Below are positions 31,171 through 38,929 of a stretch of 38,929 bases of DNA, one piece after another. Under the pieces are notes generated by a model that was not told the origin of the DNA, searched no databases, and worked only from the letters and a program-made list of their open reading frames with translations. The DNA comes from Saprospiraceae bacterium (GTDB lineage: Bacteria > Bacteroidota > Bacteroidia > Chitinophagales > Saprospiraceae), in the NCBI GenBank assembly GCA_025055285.1, contig JANWXM010000030.1, positions 1 to 38,929 on the forward strand. Reading direction: 5' to 3'. The position numbers and the translations under genes are program-made. Numbering within the stretch: the first letter of the stretch is position 1; the number at the start of each line of letters is the position of its first letter.

Positions 31171-32567
31171 AAAACGCCTGAAGGTGCATTATTCACGGGC
31201 TCTTTGTGCTCTTCGAGCCGATGCTGACGGAACCATTCCAAAAATACGCGCTCTACTTCTTGGCTATCCCATTTTTGTTCGATGTCGGGTATAGCTAAAA
31301 TGCGTTCAAACAATTCATTCTGGCGGTCATCTTCTTGTAAGGCCACGTGATAGGGAATGGTGCTGAACGACACCATGGAATATACAGGCAAGAACTCAGG
31401 GTGGCGTTCGTGCAAGCGCGCGGCAATTTTCTTGCGAAGCAAAAACTTGGGATCTGCAACGAGGTCGCGCATCTCGACAAAATTGCGCAACGCCAATTCT
31501 AGAATAGCATCGCCATCTTTCTTGCGCTGTGCCGAAAAGGCCGGCAATATGCGCGACCAGTCGCCGCCGTATTCGTCGTACATCGCGTCTAAAATGGTGC
31601 AGTCTTCGAATCCGGCATTCATCCCTTGCCCGTAGAAGGGCACTATAGCATGAGCAGCGTCGCCAATGAGCAGGATGCGCCCCTGCCATTGCCACGGATA
31701 ACAGCGCGTGGTAACCAGCGATGAGGTCGGATTTCGGCGAAAATCTTCTAGTAACGTCGGCATAAGGGGCACGGCATCGGGAAAATAGCACTTAAAGAAG
31801 TCTGTGACAGCCTCGTCTGTGTTTAGCTGTTCGAAGGCCGGGTTACCCTCAAAAGGCAGGAAAAGCGTGCACGTGAAGCTGCCATCGATATTGGGCAGAG
31901 CAATGAGCATGAACTGTTTTCTCGGCCAAATGTGCAGGGCATTTACCTCCATTTGATGTCGTCCATTGGCTCCAGGCGGAATGGTCAGTTCTTTATAACC
32001 GTGCTCGATGTAATGCTGAGCGTAATTAAAGCGATCAGTGCGTTGCAGCACATAGCGAACAGCCGAGAACGCACCATCTGCTCCAAAGATGAGGGGTGCC
32101 TCTATCGTTTTATACTTGCCTGTGCGCAAGTCCTCAAAGGTAATGAGGGGCTGCTCAAGGTCTACGTCTACGCAGCGATGTTCAAAATGAAAGCAAACAT
32201 TTTCGTAGGCATCAGCTAAGTGGAGCAACTCTAGATTCAGCCCACCTCGCGATACCGAATAGATAGCCTGCCCCTCCTCTCCGTAAGGCTGAAATGTCAG
32301 TTTTCCCTCCAAATCGTGCATCATCCGGCCATACATGGGAATAGCCGTCTGCTCTATACGTTGGCGGATGCCCGCCTTTTCTAAAGCTGTCCACCCTCGC
32401 ACACTCATCGCTAAATTGATCGAGCGACCGCCCGTATAGCCAACCCGGCGCATGTCGGGCCGGCGCTCATACACTTCTACTTGATACCCTCGACGAGCAA
32501 GAAAGATCGTCCATAATGTGCCCACCAAACCAGCACCTACCACTATTACCGGATTCGATGACTTCAT
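31158..32567 (-). CDS. kmo: Kynurenine 3-monooxygenase
   Basis: The 469-residue flavoprotein begins with the FAD-binding V-I-V-V-G-A-G-L-V-G-T (GxGxxG at 11-16), followed by V-Y-E-R-R-P-D-M-R and the family block G-G-R-S-I-N-L-A-M-S-V-R-G. The second FAD motif is L-L-I-G-D-A-A-H-A-I-V-P-F-Y-G-Q-G-M-N-A-G-F-E-D. It hydroxylates kynurenine to 3-hydroxykynurenine with NADPH and oxygen, on the route from tryptophan to quinolinate and NAD. No other pathway genes are in the window. It starts at ATG 32567, which sits at the beginning of the Rossmann strand. Confidence 0.93.
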   Translation of the reverse strand: MKSSNPVIVVGAGLVGTLWTIFLARRGYQVEVYERRPDMRRVGYTGGRSINLAMSVRGWTALEKAGIRQRIEQTAIPMYGRMMHDLEGKLTFQPYGEEGQAIYSVSRGGLNLELLHLADAYENVCFHFEHRCVDVDLEQPLITFEDLRTGKYKTIEAPLIFGADGAFSAVRYVLQRTDRFNYAQHYIEHGYKELTIPPGANGRHQMEVNALHIWPRKQFMLIALPNIDGSFTCTLFLPFEGNPAFEQLNTDEAVTDFFKCYFPDAVPLMPTLLEDFRRNPTSSLVTTRCYPWQWQGRILLIGDAAHAIVPFYGQGMNAGFEDCTILDAMYDEYGGDWSRILPAFSAQRKKDGDAILELALRNFVEMRDLVADPKFLLRKKIAARLHERHPEFLPVYSMVSFSTIPYHVALQEDDRQNELFERILAIPDIEQKWDSQEVERVFLEWFRQHRLEEHKEPVNNAPSGVFYTL

Positions 32568-32758
32568 AACTACTTATGTACTAGATATGACGATTCAAAT
32601 ACACTAGGAAAGGCATTATAGCCACCAATATATTTAACCTTTTAAAGGCTATTCAGTTCTAGCGCTTCTTTCATAAAGGCTTGAGGCAAAGATTAGAGCA
32701 GACGAAGAACTGGCTGAGATAGTGTTATCTTATGCAAGCTGCTGAAGATCATACCCTT

Positions 32759-33475
32759 TTATGGAGAACAGAGAAGTTTGAAGGTTGCGGCTACAGCTAC
32801 ACCTGCTGTCTCCGTGCGCAGGCGCGATGAACCCAGACTAATGGGTATAAATCCATGTGCCTCAGCTAGAGAAATCTCTTCAAAAGTGAAGTCGCCCTCC
32901 GGCCCAATGAGCACCACTGCATGTACTCCGGGGCGGAGCAAGTCTCGAAAATCTACGCGAGGCGTCTGGCCACACCACGCGACGGCGCGAATGGACTCTT
33001 GTGCGCTCCTAACCACAGCGGAGAAGTGGGTGGGAGGTTCTAACAGCGGCATCCAGGCTTGAAGCGATTGCTTGAGAGCAGCCACCATAATTCTTCGAAG
33101 GCGCTCTAGGCGCACTGTGATCCGTTCCGAACGCTCGCACAACAACGGCGTAATTCGATTTACACCCAATTCAGTAGCCTTTTCTACGAACCACTCAAAG
33201 CGGTCGGCGTGTTTCGGTGGCGCAAGGGCAAGATGCAGGTGAGTGACAGGAGGCGGAACAACTTCTTTTGCAAGAATGCGCAACCACGCTTGCTGTTTGA
33301 AGGCTTCGACGAATTCGGCCTCGTAGAAGGCCCCCTGACCATCCGTTAGTTGCACGCGTTGACCTTTACGCGCGCGCATAACGGTTAGTAAATGATGGCT
33401 TTCCTCCTCGTCCAAGGCAATCCGCTTGCCAATGGGTTTGGCAACATAATACAGCTGAGCGTTGCGCACAGGCAT
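32759..33475 (-). CDS. rsmE: 16S rRNA (uracil-1498-N3)-methyltransferase
   Basis: The 238-residue protein has an N-terminal PUA-like part (H-H-L-L-T-V-M-R-A-R-K-G-Q-R-V) and a C-terminal SPOUT knot with I-G-P-E-G-D-F-T-F-E-E and L-G-S-S-R-L-R-T-E-T-A, the SAM-binding motifs of RsmE. The middle A-L-A-P-P-K-H-A-D-R-F-E-W-F-V-E-K-A-T-E-L-G-V is also typical. It methylates U1498 of 16S rRNA. A good promoter (TTG, 18-base gap, TACCTTTG) lies 54 bases before the ATG. Confidence 0.95.
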   Translation of the reverse strand: MPVRNAQLYYVAKPIGKRIALDEEESHHLLTVMRARKGQRVQLTDGQGAFYEAEFVEAFKQQAWLRILAKEVVPPPVTHLHLALAPPKHADRFEWFVEKATELGVNRITPLLCERSERITVRLERLRRIMVAALKQSLQAWMPLLEPPTHFSAVVRSAQESIRAVAWCGQTPRVDFRDLLRPGVHAVVLIGPEGDFTFEEISLAEAHGFIPISLGSSRLRTETAGVAVAATFKLLCSP

Positions 33476-33911
33476 GTTTCTCTACAAGTGCTTAAGCAAG
33501 AGCAAAAATGGGCAACTCGTTGCTCACTGCAAAGGTAGAATGACGAGGCTTTGCCCAATCTAGCAGTTGGTTGAATTAATTGGCAAGCGGGTGGGCCTTC
33601 AAATCAACAAAAGTCTAGAAATCAGCTCTTCCTTTTTCTGAAAGTGAAAGGTCGTCTTTTGTTGCTCTTTGTTCGCGTTTCTTGTCGTGGCCGCGTTGAT
33701 TCCTACCTCGTTCCTAAAAAATATTACTCTACTCCAAAGGAAGGATAGAGGATCTTTGCAGCACGATTCGGAATGGGTTCCTCTTACTCTTTTGTCGAAC
33801 TATCGTATAACTTCTGCAAGTAAATTTGTTGCAAAACTACTTTTGCAGTTCAAGAGTTATTATAATGTGCTTTTTGCGTCAAAAGCACTGTCTTTGAAAC
33901 AAACGCAAACC
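33476..33911. other. Divergent intergenic region between rsmE and panD
   Basis: About 436 bases serve as the upstream region for both genes. It holds the rsmE promoter and, nearer panD, a perfect inverted repeat of TGCAAAA and TTTTGCA arms (33830-33847) that includes a TACTTTTG box at 33838-33845, 66 bases before panD. The panD reading frame stays open upstream to 33669 but that stretch has no PanD features and is not called. Confidence 0.45.
33530..33558 (-). promoter_or_regulatory. Promoter of rsmE
   Basis: On the minus strand TTG (33558-33556) is followed after 18 bases by TACCTTTG (33537-33530). Both elements and the spacing fit the Bacteroidota promoter pattern, 54 bases from the ATG. 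Confidence 0.5.
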
Positions 33912-34268
33912 ATGCTCATTCAAGTCTTCAAAAGTAAAATTCACCGCGTGCGCGTCACGCAAGCTGACCTTAACTACATGGGTAGTATTACCATCGACGA
34001 AGAGTTGCTCGAAGCTGCCAATATTGTTGAGGGTGAACGTGTCCAAGTCGTCAACAATAACAATGGTGCTCGCTTTGAGACGTACGTTATTCGCGGCGAA
34101 CGTGGCAGTGGGGTAATCTGCCTCAACGGCGCTGCAGCTCGGTTAGTCCAGGTTGGCGATATTATCATTATCATTTCTTATGCGTTCATGACGCCGGAGG
34201 AAGCTCGAACTTTTCGCCCTATTACCATCTTTCCGGACGAAAATAACCGACTGAATAAGAACACCTGA
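33912..34268 (+). CDS. panD: Aspartate 1-decarboxylase precursor
   Basis: The 118-residue protein is PanD of normal length. The self-cleavage site is G24-S25 in Y-M-G-S-I-T-I-D, which yields the pyruvoyl group needed to turn aspartate into beta-alanine for pantothenate and coenzyme [16 protein letters not shown] and [12 protein letters not shown] are the other conserved blocks. The start is set at ATG 33912 so that the [12 protein letters not shown]-terminus and cleavage position match the family. Confidence 0.96.
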   Translation: MLIQVFKSKIHRVRVTQADLNYMGSITIDEELLEAANIVEGERVQVVNNNNGARFETYVIRGERGSGVICLNGAAARLVQVGDIIIIISYAFMTPEEARTFRPITIFPDENNRLNKNT

Positions 34269-34338
34269 GCGTTGGGGATGCTGCATGGTCAACTTTTTTA
34301 CGCTATAAGAGAGCAGCATTCCTTAAACGAAAGGGTTC

Positions 34339-34346
34339 TATCTTTG
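34339..34346 (+). promoter_or_regulatory. -7 box before a small exported protein gene
   Basis: TATCTTTG, an exact TAnnTTTG, ends 24 bases before the ATG at 34371. The -33 position has no TTG. Confidence 0.4.
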
Positions 34347-34370
34347 TACGTTCCTAAATTGTGCTTGTTT

Positions 34371-34745
34371 ATGCGCAAGGTCTTCTTATCGATTGCTCTA
34401 ATTTTTGCAAGTTTTCTTTCTCTTCAGGCTCAGCGCGTGCCCAAGATTGAAGTTTACTTTCAGCGCTATCATTCGCTGCAGGATTTGAACAACATCCAAG
34501 GGGAACTCAAGGCTATGGGCATTCAGTTGGAGTACGAGCAGATTCAGTTTGACGAACAAGGCCGTCTGCAAGGACTAGGTATTCGCGTAGATTGTAAAGA
34601 TGGATTTTCAGGGAGTGCTTACGTATCGCCTGTTCCTGAAGATCTGTCCTTTGGTTTTCTTCGCGACTATCGGGAGCACGCTGCCTATCCCTTCCTTATC
34701 GGAAATATTGGCAGTTCAAGAAATACTGCTCCGAAGAAGGAGTAA
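34371..34745 (+). CDS. Small exported protein, function unknown
   Basis: The 124-residue protein starts at ATG 34371 with a clear signal peptide (V-F-L-S-I-A-L-I-F-A-S-F-L-S-L-Q-A-Q). The mature part, I-E-V-Y-F-Q-R-Y-H-S-L-Q-D-L-N-N-I-Q-G-E-L and so on, reads as a beta-alpha-beta unit. It resembles a small domain that follows the M56 peptidase region in some Bacteroidota BlaR1-like proteins, but that link is weak. It is not in an operon with panD: about 100 bases and a -7 box lie between them. I cannot name a function. Confidence 0.6.
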   Translation: MRKVFLSIALIFASFLSLQAQRVPKIEVYFQRYHSLQDLNNIQGELKAMGIQLEYEQIQFDEQGRLQGLGIRVDCKDGFSGSAYVSPVPEDLSFGFLRDYREHAAYPFLIGNIGSSRNTAPKKE

Positions 34746-34818
34746 CTTCCCTACTACTAGGTAAGGGGTGGTTTCCTTGCATTTGCAAAGTTGCTGGCCC
34801 TACGAAGAGATGGCGCTC

Positions 34819-35835
34819 CTAATCGCAGAGGTGGAAGCCACGCGTATAAGGAGCAACATCTTGCGCACAGAAATCTCCGCGCAGGTATTTGAAGTAGGCG
34901 GCCATAGCGACCATAGCAGCATTGTCGGTGCAATACTGAAGAGCGGGTACATACGTCCTCCAGCCTTCAAGTTGACCTAGTTGCTCGAAGCGATGGCGCA
35001 GTTCGGAGTTGGCGCTCACACCACCGGCGAGGGCAATTTCGCGAATACCTGAGTGGCGAGCGGCGCGCTGCAGCGTTTTGAGGAGTGCTGAGACGATAGC
35101 GTGCTGCACGGAAGCGCACAGGTCGGCTCGGTTTTTTTCGATGAACTGCGGGTCGGCGGCCAACCTTTCGCGTAGAAAATAAAGGATGGCGGTCTTCAAG
35201 CCGCTAAAGCTGAAGTCCAAGCCAGGGACATTTGTCTCAGGAAAGACAAAACGCGGTTGTCCCGACTGGGCCCAACGGTCAATTAATGGGCCGGCTGGAT
35301 AATCCAGGCCAAGAAGCTTGCCTGCCTTGTCGAAAGCCTCTCCGGCGGCGTCGTCTAGGGTCTGGCCAAGCACCTCCATGTCGTGGGCGGCGCGCACAAG
35401 GACAAGCTGCGTGTGTCCACCGCTGACTGTCAGGCACAAGAAAGGAAAATTGGGCTTGGGCTCTTCAATAAAGTGGGCCAGTATGTGCGCCTGCAGGTGA
35501 TTGACCTCAATGAGCGGGATTTCCCAACTCAACGCTAATGCTTTGGCAAAAGAGGTTCCTACCAGCAGAGCTCCCATGAGGCCTGGCCCTCGGGTAAATG
35601 CCACAGCAGAGAGTTCGCTCTTCTTCACGCCAGCTTGCCGCAGCGCTTGCTCCACAACAGGAACGATGTTTACTTGATGTGCACGCGAGGCTACCTCGGG
35701 AACTACTCCTCCATACTGGCGATGGACTTCCTGATTGGCAATGCAGTTGGATAGCACGCGCCCATCGCGCAGCACCGCAGCTGAGGTGTCGTCGCACGAA
35801 GATTCTATGGCCAATATGGTTACCTGCTTACTCAT
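34819..35835 (-). CDS. tsaD: tRNA N6-adenosine threonylcarbamoyltransferase
   Basis: The 338-residue protein has the N-terminal I-L-A-I-E-S-S-C-D-D-T-S-A-A motif, G-P-G-L-M-G-A-L-L-V-G, the metal-binding H113-L-Q-A-H117 and a late G-G-V-S-A-N-S-E-L-R-H-R-F. It transfers the threonylcarbamoyl group to A37 of ANN-decoding tRNAs with TsaB and TsaE, which are not in the window. Length and motifs are complete. A TAACTTTG box lies 31 bases before the ATG. Confidence 0.96.
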   Translation of the reverse strand: MSKQVTILAIESSCDDTSAAVLRDGRVLSNCIANQEVHRQYGGVVPEVASRAHQVNIVPVVEQALRQAGVKKSELSAVAFTRGPGLMGALLVGTSFAKALALSWEIPLIEVNHLQAHILAHFIEEPKPNFPFLCLTVSGGHTQLVLVRAAHDMEVLGQTLDDAAGEAFDKAGKLLGLDYPAGPLIDRWAQSGQPRFVFPETNVPGLDFSFSGLKTAILYFLRERLAADPQFIEKNRADLCASVQHAIVSALLKTLQRAARHSGIREIALAGGVSANSELRHRFEQLGQLEGWRTYVPALQYCTDNAAMVAMAAYFKYLRGDFCAQDVAPYTRGFHLCD

Positions 35836-35866
35836 TTGCGCATTAACGAATGAAAAAAAAGTTGAA

Positions 35867-35874
35867 CAAAGTTA
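35867..35874 (-). promoter_or_regulatory. -7 box before tsaD
   Basis: On the minus strand the bases read TAACTTTG, fitting TAnnTTTG, 31 bases before the tsaD ATG. No clear -33 TTG is seen. Confidence 0.35.
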
Positions 35875-35991
35875 CGTTGGCGGTTCGGCTTCGTCTTACT
35901 GTAAAAAACACGCTATTTGGCTAATTGGCATGGTTACATATATTTGGTTATATTACAATGCATTTTTTTTAAAATTTTTTTAGCTGAAATC

Positions 35992-36022
35992 TTGTCTTTT
36001 CCTAAAAAGGATCCTATCTTTG
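35992..36022 (+). promoter_or_regulatory. Promoter of the small exported protein at 36049
   Basis: TTG (35992-35994), a 20-base gap and TATCTTTG (36015-36022) make the best full promoter match in the window. A very A/T-rich run at 35940-35985 just upstream could act as an UP-like element. A ribosome binding site AAGGAGG lies 7 bases before the ATG. Confidence 0.6.
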
Positions 36023-36048
36023 ACGCTGAATACAAAAGGAGGCCCGCC

Positions 36049-36486
36049 ATGAAACATGTTGCTGTATCTTTAGCATGTGTGGCTATAACGGCCAGTAGTT
36101 TGTTCGCTCAAGCGGCGAGCAAGACGTTTTCTAAATCATTTAATGCTGAAGGCCTAAGCAAGCTCAGGTTCGAGTTACCAGGAAAGGTAGACTTGAAAGT
36201 CTGGAGCCAACCCAACATACGCGTTGAGATAAATGTGAGCTTGCCCGCCGGAAGTGAGTCTACTTTAGAGCAATTAGCAAAGGTAGGTCGTTACGACTTA
36301 AAGAGTGAGATAAAGGCTGACCAAATGACGATTTCGGCGCCCAACTTACAGCGCTCGGTAAAAGTGAAAGGAGAGGAGCTACGCGAAATCGTTCACTATG
36401 TGGTCTTTATACCCAAAGACTTGGAGGCAGAAATTGGCTCTCCCTCAACGACGACGGGCATGGTTATTGTGGGTAAGAAACCCTAG
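36049..36486 (+). CDS. Small exported protein, DUF4097-like
   Basis: The 145-residue protein begins at ATG 36049 after a strong AAGGAGG site. A signal peptide (V-A-V-S-L-A-C-V-A-I-T-A-S-S-L-F-A-Q) leads into a beta-rich part: L-R-F-E-L-P-G-K-V-D-L-K-V-W-S-Q-P-N-I-R-V-E-I-N-V and later M-T-I-S-A-P-N-L. The pattern of a short strand with V-x-I/L and W-x-x-P resembles the opening of DUF4097 beta-helix proteins. It is shorter than most of them and ends after V-V-F-I-P-K-D-L-E-A-E-I, where the helix would normally go on, so it may be a reduced form. Function unknown. Confidence 0.6.
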   Translation: MKHVAVSLACVAITASSLFAQAASKTFSKSFNAEGLSKLRFELPGKVDLKVWSQPNIRVEINVSLPAGSESTLEQLAKVGRYDLKSEIKADQMTISAPNLQRSVKVKGEELREIVHYVVFIPKDLEAEIGSPSTTTGMVIVGKKP

Positions 36487-36547
36487 CTCGCCAGTAGAGC
36501 GGCTATGCATCTGTAAAGACAGAGACGCGATGCTTGTCCGAGCTTCA

Positions 36548-36555
36548 TACCTTTG
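36548..36555 (+). promoter_or_regulatory. -7 box before the EVE-domain gene
   Basis: TACCTTTG fits TAnnTTTG and ends 39 bases before the ATG at 36595. No TTG is seen at a good distance. Confidence 0.35.
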
Positions 36556-36594
36556 AGGCGAAAAGGGGAGGAGGCAGTCTATCGACTATCTTTT

Positions 36595-37008
36595 ATGCAG
36601 TACTGGCTTATTAAATCCGAACCTGATGTATACAGCTTTCAACAATTAGTTGCCGATGGTTCGACGCGATGGGATGGAGTGCGCAACTATCAAGCGCGTA
36701 ACAACTTGCGCGCCATGCGTTTGGGAGATTTGTGTCTGTTTTACCATAGTAATATCGGATTAGAGATTGTGGGTGTAGCCCGGGTTATCCGCGAATATTA
36801 TCCCGATCCAACAGCAACAGAAGGCGATTGGTCGGCAGTAGATGTAGAAGCGGTATGTGCCCTGGAGCGCCCGGTGCCCCTAAGGGAAATCAAGGAGCAT
36901 CCTGCTTTGAGGCAAATAGGCCTCGTTCGCAATCCGCGTCTTTCAGTTATGCCACTGACGGAGAGGGAATTTAATCTTCTTCTTGAGTTAGGTCAGATGC
37001 GTCTCTAA
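36595..37008 (+). CDS. EVE-domain (PUA-like) protein
   Basis: The 137-residue protein is a single EVE domain: Y-W-L-I-K-S-E-P-D-V-Y-S-F at the start, W-D-G-V-R-N-Y-Q-A-R-N-N-L-R at about 26-39, G-D-L-C-L-F-Y-H-S-N and V-G-V-A-R-V-I-R-E-Y-Y-P-D-P-T. EVE domains bind modified bases in DNA or RNA; in bacteria they occur alone or fused to restriction enzymes. This one is free-standing. ATG 36595 gives the typical N-terminus. Its stop overlaps the stop of the converging membrane protein gene by 3 bases. Confidence 0.92.
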   Translation: MQYWLIKSEPDVYSFQQLVADGSTRWDGVRNYQARNNLRAMRLGDLCLFYHSNIGLEIVGVARVIREYYPDPTATEGDWSAVDVEAVCALERPVPLREIKEHPALRQIGLVRNPRLSVMPLTEREFNLLLELGQMRL

Positions 37009-38606
37009 GGCAAGCGAAAAACGATAAAATGAGCAGTTTCCTCAATTACTTGCCCAGAAAGGTATAAACGCCTGACGAGTGCAAGCTCGGGATTTGTGTG
37101 TAGCGAAGGCAGTGCTGTTTTTTCTAGAAAAAAAGTAGGCTTTTGCCGATGAGCTTCAGCCTCTACTAAACCTTCGCAGCGACCTATCTCGCGCCGTACA
37201 ACCCAGTCGAGCGGCAAAGGTGGACGCGTTCGCGTAAGGAAGTTTGCCTGCGGAAAACTAGGAAGTACTGTAAAATTAGGAGCGTAGCGTTTGGCTAAGT
37301 GGGCGAGCTCAGCATACAGGGCAGCCTTGTGCGGAGTAGTGTAGATGCCGCTGAGGGCGGGAAAGATTCTGCCCAACGAGACTGTCATTTCACTGCGATG
37401 GCCGTCGCGATAAATCCATTTGTAGCCCTGATAAAAAACAAAAAAAACTCCAGTGTATGCAATTAAACTTGCATAACGGGCTATAGAGGAGGGAAGAATG
37501 CATGCTTTTCGGGAGATATCCCAAAGTGCAAACGCCCATGGCACGCTGAAAAGAATAGGTAGATTGTAGCCCCAGCTTAAAGCAGCACACCAGCTTAGGG
37601 CGGCAAGTGCCCAATAACGAGCAGAAAACGAACTTGGCCATTCGTTGCGCCACCCTCGCCACAAAGCATAGACATTCGAAACCCAGAAAAGCAGTCGAAT
37701 TTGAGCAAATGGAACGGTAAACTGGCCGTTCCTCTGAATTTCCCATATGAAAACGGTGCCTAATCCGATTAACCAAAGTATCCAGGTAATGCAGGCTAAC
37801 CTTGAACAAGACCTCCTTGAACTAAACCATACCGCGGCAATCAGCAGTAGCGCGCTCGCTATAGCTACCCATGCTCGAATACGGAAGTAGTCAACTACTC
37901 CGTGCTGAAAGGCCTGTTCTGGACTGGCAGCTCCCGACGTCATGTTCCAAAAACTGCTCCAGAGGTCGGTGCCTATCAAATAGATAGCCAATGCGCTCCA
38001 ACTTAGGGCTGTGCCAACTCCTGCGACAACTCCATGCCGCCATGAATACGCCCAGGATGCCATCCCTATACCGATAAGCGCCATAGGATAAAACGACTGT
38101 TTGCACAACATGGCGGCCCCCAGAAGCACGCCTCCTCCTAGAGTAGTGCTATACTTTGAAGAACGAAAGAGCAGCCACAACCCCAAGGAACCGCAAAGCA
38201 GACCATCAACGGTGTGCCAAGCCGCTGCTGGATAGTGATGTGCGGATAACAAGAAGGAGAGCACAGTCACTTGCCACCTAGCTCTTCCCGCAGGAACGAC
38301 GAGAGCGGCACCCAAAGCACAATAGACTGCTACTTTGAGGTAGAAAAGAAGGCGCTCTCCCCAAACCGCCCACGAATCGGGTAGCAGCAACAGTTCTACG
38401 GCTCGAATCCAAACAGGCAAAGGCGGGCGCACGTACACAACATCGGCATATAAAACTTTGCCGCTGATGAGTTGCCAGGCTAAGCCAGTTATAAAACCAC
38501 CATCGGTTTCATTAATACCATAGCGCCCGTAGAAGAGGGCATAGAAAAGTGGTAGTAGAAGAAAAGTCAATAGCTGGGCGTATCGTGCCTTATGATTGTC
38601 ATCCAT
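37005..38606 (-). CDS. Polytopic membrane protein, GT-C glycosyltransferase-like
   Basis: The 533-residue protein has about ten hydrophobic segments and a soluble C-terminal part of about 100 residues. Close to the N-terminus, in the first loop, N32-E-T-D-G-G and then Y-A-D-V-V-Y-V-R-P-P-L-P resemble the acidic first-loop motif and following P-rich segment of GT-C enzymes such as PMT/ArnT that use lipid-linked sugars. No substrate can be named. It stands alone on the minus strand. A box AATCTTTG, one base off the -7 consensus, ends only 4 bases before its ATG. Confidence 0.6.
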   Translation of the reverse strand: MDDNHKARYAQLLTFLLLPLFYALFYGRYGINETDGGFITGLAWQLISGKVLYADVVYVRPPLPVWIRAVELLLLPDSWAVWGERLLFYLKVAVYCALGAALVVPAGRARWQVTVLSFLLSAHHYPAAAWHTVDGLLCGSLGLWLLFRSSKYSTTLGGGVLLGAAMLCKQSFYPMALIGIGMASWAYSWRHGVVAGVGTALSWSALAIYLIGTDLWSSFWNMTSGAASPEQAFQHGVVDYFRIRAWVAIASALLLIAAVWFSSRRSCSRLACITWILWLIGLGTVFIWEIQRNGQFTVPFAQIRLLFWVSNVYALWRGWRNEWPSSFSARYWALAALSWCAALSWGYNLPILFSVPWAFALWDISRKACILPSSIARYASLIAYTGVFFVFYQGYKWIYRDGHRSEMTVSLGRIFPALSGIYTTPHKAALYAELAHLAKRYAPNFTVLPSFPQANFLTRTRPPLPLDWVVRREIGRCEGLVEAEAHRQKPTFFLEKTALPSLHTNPELALVRRLYLSGQVIEETAHFIVFRLP

Positions 38607-38846
38607 ATTGCAAAGATTAGTGAAGAAAATTGCTCTCCTCCGGTTAAGCGCTTACCTTTCTACAGTGAAAAGTATGCATTAACACCCAGCAGGCAGAGCA
38701 GTGTCGACTTGATGACTATCATTGGAACGAGTACGCTGCGTCAAGACTTCTTGTTCTATGTGGATTCACTTTTTGGAAGAGCTCGACTGCTGTGGTATAA
38801 AGCCCTCTCGAATTGACCGATCTTTTTCACATGCTAGAGAGATCTT

Positions 38847-38929
38847 TCAGCACATCTCCTCGGCCAGCCAGCGCTCGATGTTGCGTTGCTGGCTGGACAA
38901 CTGCACGCCCACACCCACCACCGGCTTGC
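38847..38929 (-). CDS. C-terminal end of an unidentified protein (runs off window)
   Basis: On the minus strand a frame enters from the right edge and ends at TGA 38849-38847. It gives 26 residues of protein-like composition, including G-V-G-V-Q-L-S-S-Q-Q-R-N-I-E-R-W-L-A-E-E-M-C. The local sequence is richer in G and C than its surroundings, with codons such as GTG, GGC and CTG. Too little is visible for a family assignment. The 240 bases between it and the membrane protein gene contain no convincing gene. Confidence 0.45.
   Translation of the reverse strand, partial: KPVVGVGVQLSSQQRNIERWLAEEMC

Noticed and set aside
33669-33911. 81-residue N-terminal extension of PanD
   Set aside because: The PanD start and self-cleavage position match the family exactly from ATG 33912; the upstream part has no conserved features.
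38592-38816. 74-residue plus-strand frame at the right end
   Set aside because: It starts inside the membrane protein gene on the other strand and has no recognisable domain.

Overview
The window reads as a contiguous chromosomal segment of a member of the Bacteroidota. Signs of this are: promoter-like -7 boxes of the phylum's form (TAnnTTTG) upstream of many genes; a secreted LVIVD-repeat protein ending in a type IX secretion (T9SS) sorting domain; the efp-accB-accC gene order; a dihydroorotase homologue without its metal-binding histidines, as is usual in this phylum; and short lipoproteins with lipobox cysteines. Base composition is near 50% GC. The genus cannot be fixed from the sequence alone.

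Left edge (1-2045, + strand): the C-terminal part of an AAA ATPase with a PD-(D/E)XK-like tail, a DUF6438-type lipoprotein and a YihY/RNase BN-family membrane protein.

Type III-B CRISPR-Cas (Cmr) operon (11606 down to 2059, - strand): nine tightly packed genes in transcription order cmr1, cmr4a, cmr5a, cmr6, cmr2/cas10, cmr3, a CARF-PD-(D/E)XK nuclease of the Can2/Card1 type, cmr4b and cmr5b. Most junctions are 4-nt ATGA overlaps. The Cas10 keeps the GGDD cyclase motif but has no N-terminal HD nuclease domain. The expected output is therefore cyclic oligoadenylate made by Cas10, which activates the CARF nuclease, plus target RNA cleavage by the Cmr4 backbone. The unusual point is a second Cmr4-Cmr5 pair at the end of the operon, after the nuclease. 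Both Cmr4 proteins keep the catalytic aspartate. Cmr6 carries a charged linker and a C-terminal beta-rich domain not expected in the family. No CRISPR array, cas1/cas2 or cas6 is present in the window.

Housekeeping part (12107-38606): CtpA-type protease; a trans-sulfuration PLP enzyme followed by a dihydroorotase-like protein; a C1B cysteine peptidase; the efp / accB-accC-tex cluster; a TrmH-family RNA methyltransferase; a serpin lipoprotein; EttA; the T9SS cargo protein; a DUF937 protein; an HD hydrolase; kynurenine 3-monooxygenase; RsmE; PanD; two small exported proteins; TsaD; an EVE-domain protein; and a GT-C-like membrane protein. A further gene runs off the right edge.

The longer gene-free stretches (11607-12106, 24684-25383, 27061-27637, 33476-33911) hold promoter-like boxes, palindromes and, in the second and third, compact inverted-repeat structures. 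These could be a small RNA with its own terminator and a structured ettA leader.
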